Shown here one piece after another: positions 54,727 to 63,388 of a stretch of DNA of 64,000 bases (positions are counted from its first letter, which is position 1; every line of letters begins with the position of its first letter). Source of the DNA: Acinetobacter lwoffii (GTDB lineage: Bacteria; Pseudomonadota; Gammaproteobacteria; Pseudomonadales; Moraxellaceae); assembly GCF_002321025.1 (NCBI RefSeq), contig NZ_DCLL01000027.1:62001-126000 (forward strand), written 5' to 3'. Below the pieces are notes generated by a model. It was not told the DNA's origin. It ran no database searches and saw only the letters and a program-made list of their open reading frames with translations. The position numbers and the translations under genes were made by a program.

Positions 54727-55396
54727 TGAACGTCTTGCCAAACGGATCGGCTATCAGTTTAAACAGGCTGATTTGCTGAAACTGGCATTGACTCATCGTT
54801 CAGTCAGTCATAAACACAACTACGAGCGCCTGGAATTTCTGGGCGATTCTCTTTTAGGGATGATCATTGCGAATTATCTTTTTAATGCCTATCCAAGCGA
54901 AAATGAAGGCCGGTTGACGCGTATGCGTGCGACCTTGGTTCGTCAGGAAGCATTAGGAAAAATCGCCAATGATTTAAAACTGAGCCAGAATTTAATTCTC
55001 AGTACCGGTGAATTGAAATCTGGCGGTCATCATCGTGAGTCTATACTGGCAGATACGGTAGAAGCTATTATTGGTGCAATCTATGTCGACTGCGGTGATC
55101 TCACTGTGCTAGAACCGATTGTGTTAAAATGGTACGAGCCATATTTAGATCATATTGAGCCGACAGATCAGCTTAAAGATCCTAAATCTCGCTTACAAGA
55201 GTATTTACAAGCACGTAAGAAACCTCTCCCAGTTTACGAGGTTGTAGATATTCAAGGTGATGCACCCAATCAGCATTTTAAAGTGGAATGCCAGATTGCG
55301 GGATTGCCGACCATGCAAGGCGAAGGCGCGAGCCGGCGTTTTGCTGAACAAGCCGTTGCGGCGGATATTTTGAAACTTTTGGAGCATAAGTCTTAA
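54698..55396 (+). CDS. rnc: Ribonuclease III
   Basis: Cleaves double-stranded RNA in rRNA and mRNA processing. 232 aa. Catalytic block is NYERLEFLGDSLLG, and the second acidic set is in LADTVEAIIGAIYVD. A C-terminal dsRNA-binding domain covers about residues 160-232. No ATG start fits the frame; the TTG at 54698, with AGAAAGAG upstream, gives the expected N-terminus, and a TTG at 54686 is the alternative. The gene overlaps the previous one by about 29 bases and era by one base. Confidence 0.94.
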   Translation: MIKAQSKLNDERLAKRIGYQFKQADLLKLALTHRSVSHKHNYERLEFLGDSLLGMIIANYLFNAYPSENEGRLTRMRATLVRQEALGKIANDLKLSQNLILSTGELKSGGHHRESILADTVEAIIGAIYVDCGDLTVLEPIVLKWYEPYLDHIEPTDQLKDPKSRLQEYLQARKKPLPVYEVVDIQGDAPNQHFKVECQIAGLPTMQGEGASRRFAEQAVAADILKLLEHKS

Positions 55397-56424
55397 TGAC
55401 TACTCATTCCGATCACATTGATGCTGATCACGAGTCGCAAAGCGACAGTCACGACCTTATTAGTCAATTTTTTAGTGCACAAGGCACCGAGATCCCATCG
55501 GATTATCGTAGTGGTTTTGTTGCCATTGTAGGTCGCCCGAATGTGGGTAAATCTACCTTAATGAACCATATTCTGGGTCAAAAACTTTCGATTACCTCAC
55601 GTAAACCACAAACTACACGTCATAAAATCGTGGGGATTGATTCACGTGAAAAATCTCAGGCGGTATTTGTCGATACACCGGGGATGCATAAAAAAGAAGT
55701 CCGTGCCATCAATAAAATGATGAACCGTGCGGCACATTCGGCTTTACGCGATGTGAACCTGGTTTTATTCGTAGTGGATGCACAAAAGTGGACGCCAAAT
55801 GATGACCTGGTTCTGGAAAAGCTGAAAAATGCTGAAATGCCAGTGATTCTGGTGATCAACAAGCTCGATACTTTTGAAAACAAGAACGAAGCTTTGCCGC
55901 TGATTCGTGAACGCGAAAAGCTGATGAACTTTGCGGAAATCGTACCGGTATCTGCGCTTCGTGGTGCCAATCTTGAACATTTACGTGACACGATTGCCAA
56001 GTATCTTCCGTTCCAGCCACCACTATACTCACTGGATCAACTGACCGATCGTTCAGAGCGTTTCCTGGCGTCTGAAATTATCCGTGAAAAGATCATGCGT
56101 CAGCTGGGGGAAGAGCTTCCATACGATTTGACCGTTCAGATCGAATCATTCAAAACTGAAGAGCCGGTCTTGAATGAAAAAACGGGTCGTATGAAAGCTG
56201 CCTGTACCTATATTGATGCCACGATTTTTGTTGATCGTCCGAGCCAAAAAGCCATTGTGATTGGCGAGAAAGGTGTCAAACTGAAGAAAATCGGTATGGA
56301 TGCGCGTCTCGACATGGAAAAAATGTTCGAACAGAAAATCATGTTAACCCTTTGGGTGAAAGTCAAAGGTGGCTGGTCTGATGATGAACGTGCATTAAAA
56401 AGCTTAGGTTATAGTGATATCTAA
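55396..56424 (+). CDS. era: GTPase Era
   Basis: 16S rRNA-binding GTPase needed for small-subunit maturation. 342 aa, longer than the E. coli protein (about 300) because of an acidic N-terminal extension of about 35 residues. G1 VGRPNVGKSTLMN, G3 DTPGMHKKE, G4 NKLDTF. The C-terminal KH domain shows IVIGEKGVKLKKIG. Its ATG overlaps the rnc stop. Confidence 0.96.
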   Translation: MTTHSDHIDADHESQSDSHDLISQFFSAQGTEIPSDYRSGFVAIVGRPNVGKSTLMNHILGQKLSITSRKPQTTRHKIVGIDSREKSQAVFVDTPGMHKKEVRAINKMMNRAAHSALRDVNLVLFVVDAQKWTPNDDLVLEKLKNAEMPVILVINKLDTFENKNEALPLIREREKLMNFAEIVPVSALRGANLEHLRDTIAKYLPFQPPLYSLDQLTDRSERFLASEIIREKIMRQLGEELPYDLTVQIESFKTEEPVLNEKTGRMKAACTYIDATIFVDRPSQKAIVIGEKGVKLKKIGMDARLDMEKMFEQKIMLTLWVKVKGGWSDDERALKSLGYSDI

Positions 56425-56460
56425 GCGATAAGCTTGATAAGACCCTTCGAGGAATCTGTG

Positions 56461-56658
56461 ATGATGAAAGTGTTGGCAGTGGTTGCATGTGTTTTATTTC
56501 TGCAAGGCTGTATTCATAAAGTGGTCACGGTTCCTGTCAAGGTGGCTTATAAAACCACAAAAGTCGCAGTGAAAGGTACAGCGGCTGTTGTGGGCGCAGT
56601 GATCCCGGATGGGGATGACGAAGAAGATGATAAAAAATCAAAAAAAGATAAGGATTAA
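56461..56658 (+). CDS. Small lipoprotein (65 aa)
   Basis: ATG 56461 has GAGGAATC upstream. The N-terminus is a lipoprotein signal with lipobox LQGC (Cys at about residue 16). After that comes a Val/Lys/Thr-rich stretch with weak repeats (KVAYKTTKVAVKGTAAVVG), then a highly charged Asp/Glu/Lys tail. Conserved in this position in Acinetobacter, as far as I recall. No function known. It lies between era and recO on the same strand. Confidence 0.78.
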   Translation: MMKVLAVVACVLFLQGCIHKVVTVPVKVAYKTTKVAVKGTAAVVGAVIPDGDDEEDDKKSKKDKD

Positions 56659-56669
56659 AGTACCCGCTT

Positions 56670-57380
56670 ATGCGTAACGAAGTACTGCATGGCTATCTGA
56701 TTCATCATCGTAAGTACCGTGAACGCAGTCATATTGTGCATTTATTTACCCAAGAATATGGCAGGGTAGACGGCATTCTCAGGCAAATGCCACCACCGCA
56801 ATATCAGCCCATTCGTTTGCAAGCTTCAGGTAAATCCGAACTCAAAAATTTTACTAAACTGGAAATTGTCAATCAGCCGATTTTCTTTTTTGGCGATGCC
56901 TTTTTTTCGGGTTTTTATCTGAATGAAATCCTGTTGCGGTTATGTCCTTTAGAAGTCGAAATGCCGCAAACTTTTGCCAAATATGCTGAGACCTTAACTG
57001 CATTACAGCAATTATCCGTACAATCTAATCCAAATTTATATTTAAAACAGATCTTGCGCCAGTTTGAGCATGTTTTGCTGGAAGAACTCGGTTATGGTCT
57101 GGATTTTTCACTAGATGCCAATCAGGCGCAGATTGATCCACAACAGCACTATTATTTTCAGCTCAATGCCGGCTTTATGCCATCGGCCAAAGCCTTACGC
57201 TCCACCCTATCCGGTCAACAGCTTTTAAGCATGTTGACGCATGAAAATGGTGGGGATTTTAATCCGGAACAGTTACAATTACTGACGAAACTGTATCGAC
57301 AGGTGATCACGGCCTTGCTTGGTGATCGACCATTAAAAAGTCGACAACTCTGGATTCAAAACTCTCAATCTCAATCGTAG
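56670..57380 (+). CDS. recO: DNA repair protein RecO
   Basis: Helps RecA load at gaps with RecR/RecF. 236 aa. The N-terminal OB domain reads GYLIHHRKYRERSHIVHLFT, followed by the EYGRVDGILR segment, and an alpha-helical C-terminal domain follows. The zinc-finger cysteines found in some RecO proteins are absent, as in the E. coli type. Close spacing to pdxJ. Confidence 0.92.
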   Translation: MRNEVLHGYLIHHRKYRERSHIVHLFTQEYGRVDGILRQMPPPQYQPIRLQASGKSELKNFTKLEIVNQPIFFFGDAFFSGFYLNEILLRLCPLEVEMPQTFAKYAETLTALQQLSVQSNPNLYLKQILRQFEHVLLEELGYGLDFSLDANQAQIDPQQHYYFQLNAGFMPSAKALRSTLSGQQLLSMLTHENGGDFNPEQLQLLTKLYRQVITALLGDRPLKSRQLWIQNSQSQS

Positions 57381-57393
57381 TTAGGAAAAGATT

Positions 57394-58119
57394 ATGGCTG
57401 CATTACTTGGTGTCAATATTGACCATGTCGCAACATTAAGACAAGCACGTGGTACGACGTACCCAGACCCAGTCAATGCTGCATTGATCTGCGAACAGGC
57501 TGGGGCAGAAGGCATTACCTTGCATTTGCGTGAAGACCGTCGTCACATTCAGGATGACGATGTGCGTCGTATGCGTCCTGCGTTAAAAACCCGTATGAAT
57601 CTTGAGTTGGCGGTAACGGATGAAATGATTGCCTTTGCCAAGGAAATCAAGCCACAGCATGTTTGCTTTGTTCCTGAAAAACGTCAGGAAGTAACCACTG
57701 AAGGTGGTCTGGATGTCGTGGGTAATTTTGATGCTGTAAAAGCAGCAACTCAAGAGCTGGCAGCTATTGGTTGTGATGTATCTTTATTTATTGATGCTGA
57801 TTTTGCACAAATTGATGCAGCAGTTGCTTGTGGTGCACCGACGATTGAGATTCACACAGGTGCCTATGCCGATGCAGAAACTCCGGAAGCGCAACAAGCG
57901 GAACTTGAACGCATTATCAAAGCTGTAGAGTATGCAGCTGCCAAAGGTTTGGTGGTAAATGCAGGGCATGGCTTAAATTTGGATAACGTGACGCCAATCG
58001 CCGCGATTCCACAGATTCATGAGCTCAATATCGGTCATTCTTTAATTGCAGATGCGGTATTTGTCGGTCTGGCACAAGCGGTTCAGCAAATGAAAGCCGT
58101 GATTAAGTCAGCGCGTTAA
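57394..58119 (+). CDS. pdxJ: Pyridoxine 5'-phosphate synthase
   Basis: Condenses 1-deoxyxylulose-5-phosphate with 3-amino-2-oxopropyl phosphate in vitamin B6 synthesis. 241 aa TIM barrel. Typical motifs are LGVNIDHVATLRQARGT, GITLHLREDRRHIQDDDV, the ELNIGHSLIADAV phosphate site and VNAGHGLN. recO-pdxJ order is standard. Confidence 0.96.
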   Translation: MAALLGVNIDHVATLRQARGTTYPDPVNAALICEQAGAEGITLHLREDRRHIQDDDVRRMRPALKTRMNLELAVTDEMIAFAKEIKPQHVCFVPEKRQEVTTEGGLDVVGNFDAVKAATQELAAIGCDVSLFIDADFAQIDAAVACGAPTIEIHTGAYADAETPEAQQAELERIIKAVEYAAAKGLVVNAGHGLNLDNVTPIAAIPQIHELNIGHSLIADAVFVGLAQAVQQMKAVIKSAR

Positions 58120-58132
58120 GATCAGAGTGGTT

Positions 58133-58786
58133 ATGTCGAATATTAATTATGATGAACTGATGCAGCCGGTGATTGCTTTCCTCGGTTGCGAAACACCGCA
58201 AGCATGGCTGGATATGGCGGTCGAAAATCTTGAAATCTTGATGCAGGATCATGCTAACTGTGAAAAAAAAGCAGCCAGCACGGCTATGAACCTGATGTTT
58301 CGCTATAGCTATTTTGTTGATCTGCAGGTGAAGCTTGCACAGCTGGTGCGTGAAGAAATGCTGCATTATGAGCAGGTACTTGAATTGATGAACAAGCGCG
58401 GTCAGGCTTGGCAGAACTTGAGTGCAGGGCGTTATGCCGGTGGTTTACGTAAGGAAATCCGGACTTTTGAACCTGAAGCCTTGATTGATGTCTTGGTGAT
58501 TGGTGCCTTTGTGGAGGCGCGTTCTTGTGAGCGTTTTTACGCCCTTGCTTCGCGTGTTGATGATGAATTGGCACGTTACTATCGTTATCTGCTCAAGTCC
58601 GAATCTCGCCATTTTGAAGACTATCTGGCTTTGGCAATGGATGTGGCAACCACAGCGAAACTGAAAAATCCGAAAGAGGATATTCAGGAGCGAATCCTGC
58701 ATATTCGTGAAGTTGAAAAACAGCTGATTCTCGCGCCTGATGATACTTTCCGTTTTCATAGCGGTGTTCCGGCTCACGCGGCTTAA
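58133..58786 (+). CDS. miaE: tRNA 2-methylthio-N6-isopentenyl adenosine hydroxylase MiaE
   Basis: Non-heme di-iron monooxygenase modifying A37 of some tRNAs. 217 aa from the ATG at 58133 (an in-frame GTG lies at 58127). The iron ligands are seen in VREEMLHYEQV, VEARSCERFYALA and KSESRHFEDYLALA, the di-iron EXXH-type helices. Last gene of the plus-strand run, followed by a terminator at 58802-58830. Confidence 0.9.
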   Translation: MSNINYDELMQPVIAFLGCETPQAWLDMAVENLEILMQDHANCEKKAASTAMNLMFRYSYFVDLQVKLAQLVREEMLHYEQVLELMNKRGQAWQNLSAGRYAGGLRKEIRTFEPEALIDVLVIGAFVEARSCERFYALASRVDDELARYYRYLLKSESRHFEDYLALAMDVATTAKLKNPKEDIQERILHIREVEKQLILAPDDTFRFHSGVPAHAA

Positions 58787-58801
58787 TCTCGGTGACAGTT
58801 T

Positions 58802-58830
58802 AAAAATCCTCCATCTATGGGGGATTTTTT
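58802..58830 (+). terminator. Rho-independent terminator of miaE
   Basis: ATCCTCC / GGGGGAT stem with one G-U pair, ATCTAT loop and T6. Confidence 0.8.
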
Positions 58831-58944
58831 ATATCTCGAAATTTTGAAAAGAGGTGTATTTATATATCAAGATTTATGATGGAGTGAAAATAATTATTTA
58901 TTTTCAATTTTTGAATATCATGGGTTTTTAAATCTTAAGAACAT

Positions 58945-58976
58945 AAAAAAGCCCACTTCATTATGAGTGGGCTTTC
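58945..58976. terminator. Terminator of tRNA-Asn
   Basis: AAAGCCCACT / AGTGGGCTTT stem (58948-58957, 58965-58974), followed on the minus strand by TTTTTTATG. Ends the tRNA transcript. Confidence 0.85.
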
Positions 58977-58983
58977 TTGAATT

Positions 58984-59059
58984 TGGCTCTCCAACCTGGG
59001 CTCGAACCAGGGACCTGCGGATTAACAGTCCGTCGCTCTACCGACTGAGCTATTGGAGA
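58984..59059 (-). tRNA. tRNA-Asn (anticodon GTT)
   Basis: 76 bases with encoded CCA. Acceptor stem TCTCCAA / TTGGAGA, D-loop AGCTCAGTCGGTAGAGC, anticodon arm with loop CTGTTAATC (anticodon GTT), TΨC arm GGTTCGAGCC and discriminator G. A clear promoter lies upstream at 59071-59098. Confidence 0.97.
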
Positions 59060-59070
59060 ATCTGAAAGCG

Positions 59071-59098
59071 ATTATAGAGAGATTTTGACAGGGGTCAA
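59071..59098 (-). promoter_or_regulatory. Sigma-70 promoter of tRNA-Asn
   Basis: On the minus strand, TTGACC (59098-59093) and TATAAT (59076-59071) are separated by 16 bases. The predicted start is near 59064, just ahead of the mature 5' end at 59059. Confidence 0.8.
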
Positions 59099-59295
59099 GC
59101 AAAAATTATCATATTTATTATAAATACAGCCTGTCTGTTTTTAATTTAGGCAATTGCATAAATTTCACGAAAAATACTTGTCAGAATAAATTTCACTTGC
59201 TAGATTAAAACCATAAAGTCGTTTGACCAAATGGTCAAACAGTGTGGATTTAAACCTACTTGCCAGCACAAAAATGGCTAAACTGGAGACAGCGA

Positions 59296-59751
59296 ATGAA
59301 TACGCTCAGCATCCCTCAAATTTTCTCTCAACTGGCTTATTATCAAGAAAACTATCTGCAAATTATTGCCGATCCTGCACAGTATTATATCCCGGTTAAA
59401 GACGCTCATATCACGCTATGGCCCTTGGCGCAAAAATCACTTTATTTAGGTGATTTGCTGCAATTGTGGTTTGCAGAAAAATGGTTGGTAGAAACTGAAC
59501 GTCAATTTAACTTTGAAGTTTTCCTGAATGCAGACTATCTGAAAGAGCAAGACAAAGATCTTTATATCTATGCCATTTCTGGGAATCTTTTGACGGGAAC
59601 CAATCAGTCTAAAGCGTGGCAAGCCTCAATAACACAAACACAAGATGTGGAATTAGCCAATGTTTCCAAGCATTATTTTGAGTTTCAAGGCTTAACTCGA
59701 CCACGCCTGTCATTTGTTAAAGCAGGGCAGGCGAAAAGTAATATTATTTAA
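59296..59751 (+). CDS. Conserved hypothetical protein (151 aa)
   Basis: ATG 59296 has GGAG 8 bases upstream; codons further upstream (to 59260) are less likely. The protein is soluble, with no signal peptide or TM, and rich in Tyr, Leu and Gln (for example FSQLAYYQENYLQIIADPAQ). No catalytic motif was recognised. I do not know a family for it. It is flanked by the divergent tRNA-Asn and a convergent thioesterase gene. Confidence 0.75.
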   Translation: MNTLSIPQIFSQLAYYQENYLQIIADPAQYYIPVKDAHITLWPLAQKSLYLGDLLQLWFAEKWLVETERQFNFEVFLNADYLKEQDKDLYIYAISGNLLTGTNQSKAWQASITQTQDVELANVSKHYFEFQGLTRPRLSFVKAGQAKSNII

Positions 59752-59787
59752 ATGAAGTGTCTGATGAATTGTACAGGCTACCAATAT

Positions 59788-60225
59788 TCATTCAGTCCGA
59801 ATAATCATACAGGTCGCAGTGGCATGAGCATACAGGCGACCTTCTTCATCCAGAATCTGACCTTCAGAAATACCTAAATTTCTACTGAGATTAATTGATT
59901 TTCCTACGGCTTTCAGTGGCTGATTCTGAGGTATGGGGCGGCACATCTTTACATTCAGATCAATGGTGCCATAACCGATACCTGCTTCAAGTAAAGTATG
60001 AATCGCGCAGCCTGTCACGGTATCCAAAACGGTTGCAGCAAAACCACCATGGACGCCGCCAAGCGGATTTAAATGTCGATGATCAGCTTTTACCTTAAAT
60101 TCTACATGTCCGCTTTTAATCACTGCTGGTTGCATCGACATGGTTTCGCTAATACTTGGGGCCGGGATTTTTTCATCACGCATCGCTTCCAATAATGCTA
60201 AACCGCTCATTTCTTTTGGGTTCAT
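59788..60225 (-). CDS. PaaI-family thioesterase
   Basis: 145-aa hotdog-fold thioesterase. The core GGVHGGFAATVLDTVTGCA carries the G-G-V-H-G-G motif and the catalytic Asp in TVLDTVTG. The C-terminal ILDEEGRLYAHATATCMI is family-typical. The substrate is unknown. One of four hotdog proteins in this window. Confidence 0.85.
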   Translation of the reverse strand: MNPKEMSGLALLEAMRDEKIPAPSISETMSMQPAVIKSGHVEFKVKADHRHLNPLGGVHGGFAATVLDTVTGCAIHTLLEAGIGYGTIDLNVKMCRPIPQNQPLKAVGKSINLSRNLGISEGQILDEEGRLYAHATATCMIIRTE

Positions 60226-60490
60226 TATGCTTTTCCTGTCATTATTCTTGAGTTGTTGAGATTTAATTCAAAATTGTGACATCGATAATAGCAATCTGGT
60301 ATAGGAATGGCGGATTATTTTGTAAGAAGTGCATTTCCTGCACCTGAGTGAAGTCATATTTATAAAAAATGAGAAATAGAATAATTTGTGGCACGATACT
60401 GGTATACATTTCTAATGAAATATCTCAGATCTAAATAATCTGCCAAAAAACGAATCTTATAAAAGAATTAAAAAATCGAGTGATAGGGTA

Positions 60491-61835
60491 ATGAAACAGT
60501 TTCTGCATCTTTGGGTGCCTATTTTTCTCAGTAATGCCATTATTATGCTCAGTAGTTTGTTCGACGTGATTTTTCTATCACATTTTTCACCTCAGCATGT
60601 GGCTGCATTGGCAGTCTGTTTGTCTGTTTATTCTTTGTGCTTTGTGACGGGTATTGGGGTGTTACAGGGCATGATGCAAGAGCTGGCAGAAGCCAATGGG
60701 CGTCAGGATTATGCGGACATCCAACGTATTGTGAAGCAAAGTATTTTGATTGTACTGGTGATTTCTGCTGTTGCGATGTACTTGTTTAATCATGCGACTC
60801 CTTTGCTTGATTTTTTAAAGGCAGATGCGGCCTTACAGACATTGATTCTGCCATGTCTGTGGCTGTTGGCTTGGACGATTCCAGCGCATTTATTTTGCGT
60901 ATTTTATATATTTTAACCCCAGCCTGTGGACAGGCTAAGCGCGTATTCTACGCCAATATGATCTATTTACTGCTCAAAGTGGCTTTGGCTTATGTCTTGA
61001 TTTATGGCATTGAAGGTTATGTTACAAGCTATGGGGTTGAAGGTGCATTCATGGCACATATGATTGTGCAGTGGGTACTGTTGTTTGTTTACTATTTTTT
61101 CTTCCTTGAGCAGAAGTTAAAGATCCAGTGGTCTGGTATTTTCTTTCACTGGCAGACTTTATTGAAAATTTTAAAAATTGGATTGCCCAATGCGGTGGTG
61201 ACTTTTGTGGATGTATTTGCCATCAGCGCGATTGCTTTGCTGATCTTGCCTTTGGGTGACATTGTAGTGAATGCACATTAGGTGATGCTTGGTTTATTGG
61301 GCCTGATGTTTATGTTGCCGATGTCGATGGCATCCGCCTTCGGTATTTTGGTGTCGACTAAAATCGGTGCGGAGCAGATTGATGCTGCATGGCAACTCAG
61401 TAAGCGGGCACTGATGGCTGTGATGCTAATAGCTATCGTTGTCATGTTGACTATTTGGGGTTTAGATAGTTGGATTGTAGGGTTATTTAGCAATGATGCG
61501 CAGGTGATTACATTAGCCTTGGCATCGATCTTGTTAATGTGTTGGATGCATATCTTTGATGAGCTACTGGTGATTAGTTTGGCAATGCTACGTTGCTGGC
61601 GAGAATTGTCAGACCGATGTTTATTTTTATCAGTACGGTGCTGGTCGTGGGCTTGGGTGGTGGTTGGTATGTGGCGTATCATCCAATGACACTGTTCAAT
61701 TGGCAAAGCAATGCATTGGGGATTCATGGTTTTTGGTGGATGTTGAGTATTGCGTACACGATTGCAGCAAGTCTATGTTTTGTTTGTTTACTCATGAAAT
61801 ACTTGAGCTATAAGCGAATAAGGCTCACTGTTTAA
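60491..61835 (+). pseudogene. MATE-family efflux transporter, broken at three sites
   Basis: Reads across 1345 bases as one MATE antiporter of about 448 residues, in pieces. Piece 1 (60491-60916) starts MKQFLHLWVPIFLSNAIIML and runs to IPAHLF, then goes out of frame between about 60885 and 60900. Piece 2 continues as RILYILTPACGQAKRVF and ends at a TAG at 61279-61281, exactly after VVNAH. The MATE motif there is AHQ, so a CAG-to-TAG change is the simple explanation. Piece 3 begins right after (VMLGLLGLMFMLPMS) and loses frame near 61590-61610. Piece 4 ends at 61835. Non-functional unless read through. Confidence 0.85.
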
Positions 61836-61853
61836 TACATGTTGAAGAACATA

Positions 61854-61881
61854 AAAAAACCCGCGAAATTCGCGGGTTTTT
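61854..61881. terminator. Strong bidirectional terminator
   Basis: AAAAAAACCCGCG-AAATT-CGCGGGTTTTTTT. Ends the MATE locus (+) and aspC (-). Confidence 0.92.
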
Positions 61882-61898
61882 TTATTTAGCAAGCTAGA

Positions 61899-63134
61899 TT
61901 ATTTTGCAGCTTTTTCAGCTTCGATTGAAGCAATCGCAGCATCAACGCCTTCGATAGAATCAGCAGCTTTCTTGATACGAGCAAGGGCATCTACCAGTAC
62001 TTCGTCAGCAGTAGCGTAAGAGATACGCATAAAACCGCCAAGACCGAATGCATCACCAGGTACTACTGCAACGCCAGTTTCTTCCAGTAACCATGCAGAG
62101 AATTCTGTGCAAGATTTAAGACCTTTTGCACGAATCAACGGTTTGATGTTGGCATATGCATAGAATGCGCCATCAGCAGGCAAGCAAGAAATACCGTGAA
62201 TATCATTCAAGCCTTTCACAACCAAGTCATGGCGACGTTTGAATGCTTCAATCATTGGCTCAAGTACGTCTTGAGGACCATTCAAGGCAGCTTCAGCAGC
62301 AACTTGCGAAATAGAAGTTGGGTTTGAAGTCGATTGAGACTGGATCTTCTTCATTGCACCAATCAGTTTAGCAGGGCCCGCTGCGTAGCCGATACGCCAG
62401 CCAGTCATTGCATAAGCTTTAGACACACCGTTTAACACAATCGTGCGGTCATAAAGGTCAGGTGCAACAGTTGCGATGTTGTAGAACTCGTCATCCCAAC
62501 GGATTGGTTCGTACATGTCATCAGATGCGATAAATACTTCTGGGTATTTACGCAGTACGTCAGCAAGCGCTTCAAGCTCAGCTTTAGTGTAGATCATACC
62601 TGTAGGGTTAGACGGGCTGTTCAATACTACTAGACGTGTTTTGTCAGTGATTGCAGCTTCTAATTGTTCAGGGGTGATTTTGAAACGTTGTTCTTCACCA
62701 CATTTCACAATAACAGGAACACCTTCAGCAATGATCACCATGTCCGGGTAGCTTACCCAGAATGGTGCAGGGATGATGACTTCATCACCTTTGTTTAACA
62801 AAGCAAGTGCCAAGTTAAAGAAAGACTGCTTACCACCACAAGAAACGAGAATCTGGTTTGCTGCATAGTCTAGGTTATTATCACGTTTGAATTTGGCAAT
62901 AATGGCTTTTTTAAGACCTGGCGTACCGTCAACAGCGGTGTATTTGGTGAAACCGTTGTTAATCGCTGCAATTGCTGCATCTTTGATGTGTTGAGGGGTA
63001 TCAAAATCTGGTTCACCTGCGCCCAAACCAATCACGTTATGACCTGCAGCTTTTAATTCAGCAGCTTTGTTGGTCACAGCAAGCGTAGGGGACGGTTTGA
63101 TGGCATTCACACGATCAGAGAGACGTACGTCCAC
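61899..63134 (-). CDS. aspC: Aspartate aminotransferase (class I pyridoxal-phosphate enzyme)
   Basis: Exchanges the amino group between aspartate and 2-oxoglutarate. 411 aa, of the type Ib subgroup. N-terminal LSDRVNAIKPSPTLAV, IGLGAGEPDFDTP, the NSPSNPTGMIY substrate segment and the PLP Lys in SKAYAMTGWRIGY are intact. Prephenate aminotransferase activity is known in this subgroup and cannot be excluded. Long upstream region with no other gene before map. Confidence 0.9.
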   Translation of the reverse strand: MDVRLSDRVNAIKPSPTLAVTNKAAELKAAGHNVIGLGAGEPDFDTPQHIKDAAIAAINNGFTKYTAVDGTPGLKKAIIAKFKRDNNLDYAANQILVSCGGKQSFFNLALALLNKGDEVIIPAPFWVSYPDMVIIAEGVPVIVKCGEEQRFKITPEQLEAAITDKTRLVVLNSPSNPTGMIYTKAELEALADVLRKYPEVFIASDDMYEPIRWDDEFYNIATVAPDLYDRTIVLNGVSKAYAMTGWRIGYAAGPAKLIGAMKKIQSQSTSNPTSISQVAAEAALNGPQDVLEPMIEAFKRRHDLVVKGLNDIHGISCLPADGAFYAYANIKPLIRAKGLKSCTEFSAWLLEETGVAVVPGDAFGLGGFMRISYATADEVLVDALARIKKAADSIEGVDAAIASIEAEKAAK

Positions 63135-63311
63135 GGCAGTATTCCTTCTTATAGGGATTAAAAAATAAAAAGCACATTATCTTAGCCTAAAATGGTGCAG
63201 ATAGGGCAAAAGAATTTGGAAAACTTTAAGGAAAAAATGGTGTATTGACCGAACTTTATCTTGAATTTCGATATGCCGGTGGCAGGAGAGAAGAGACTTT
63301 ATACATCCCGG

Positions 63312-63331
63312 TCATGCATGTGGATGCATGA
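63312..63331. repeat. Perfect palindrome between aspC and map
   Basis: TCATGCAT-GTGG-ATGCATGA, an 8-bp dyad with a 4-base loop. Not followed by a T-tract. Confidence 0.45.
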
Positions 63332-63342
63332 AATATAAAATA

Positions 63343-63370
63343 AAAATGGCCACTTTAAAGTGACCATTTT
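63343..63370 (-). terminator. Terminator of map
   Basis: AAAATGGCCACTTT / AAAGTGACCATTTT, a stem with one mismatch, followed on the minus strand by T-rich sequence. Confidence 0.65.
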
Positions 63371-63388
63371 GTATTGCTGGTGTTGTTC

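Noticed and set aside
58948..58974. Considered as a CRISPR-like or attachment-site repeat beside tRNA-Asn
   Set aside because: It is a plain T-tailed hairpin that ends the tRNA transcript. No second copy of the tRNA 3' end and no integrase gene are present, so there is no integrated element here.
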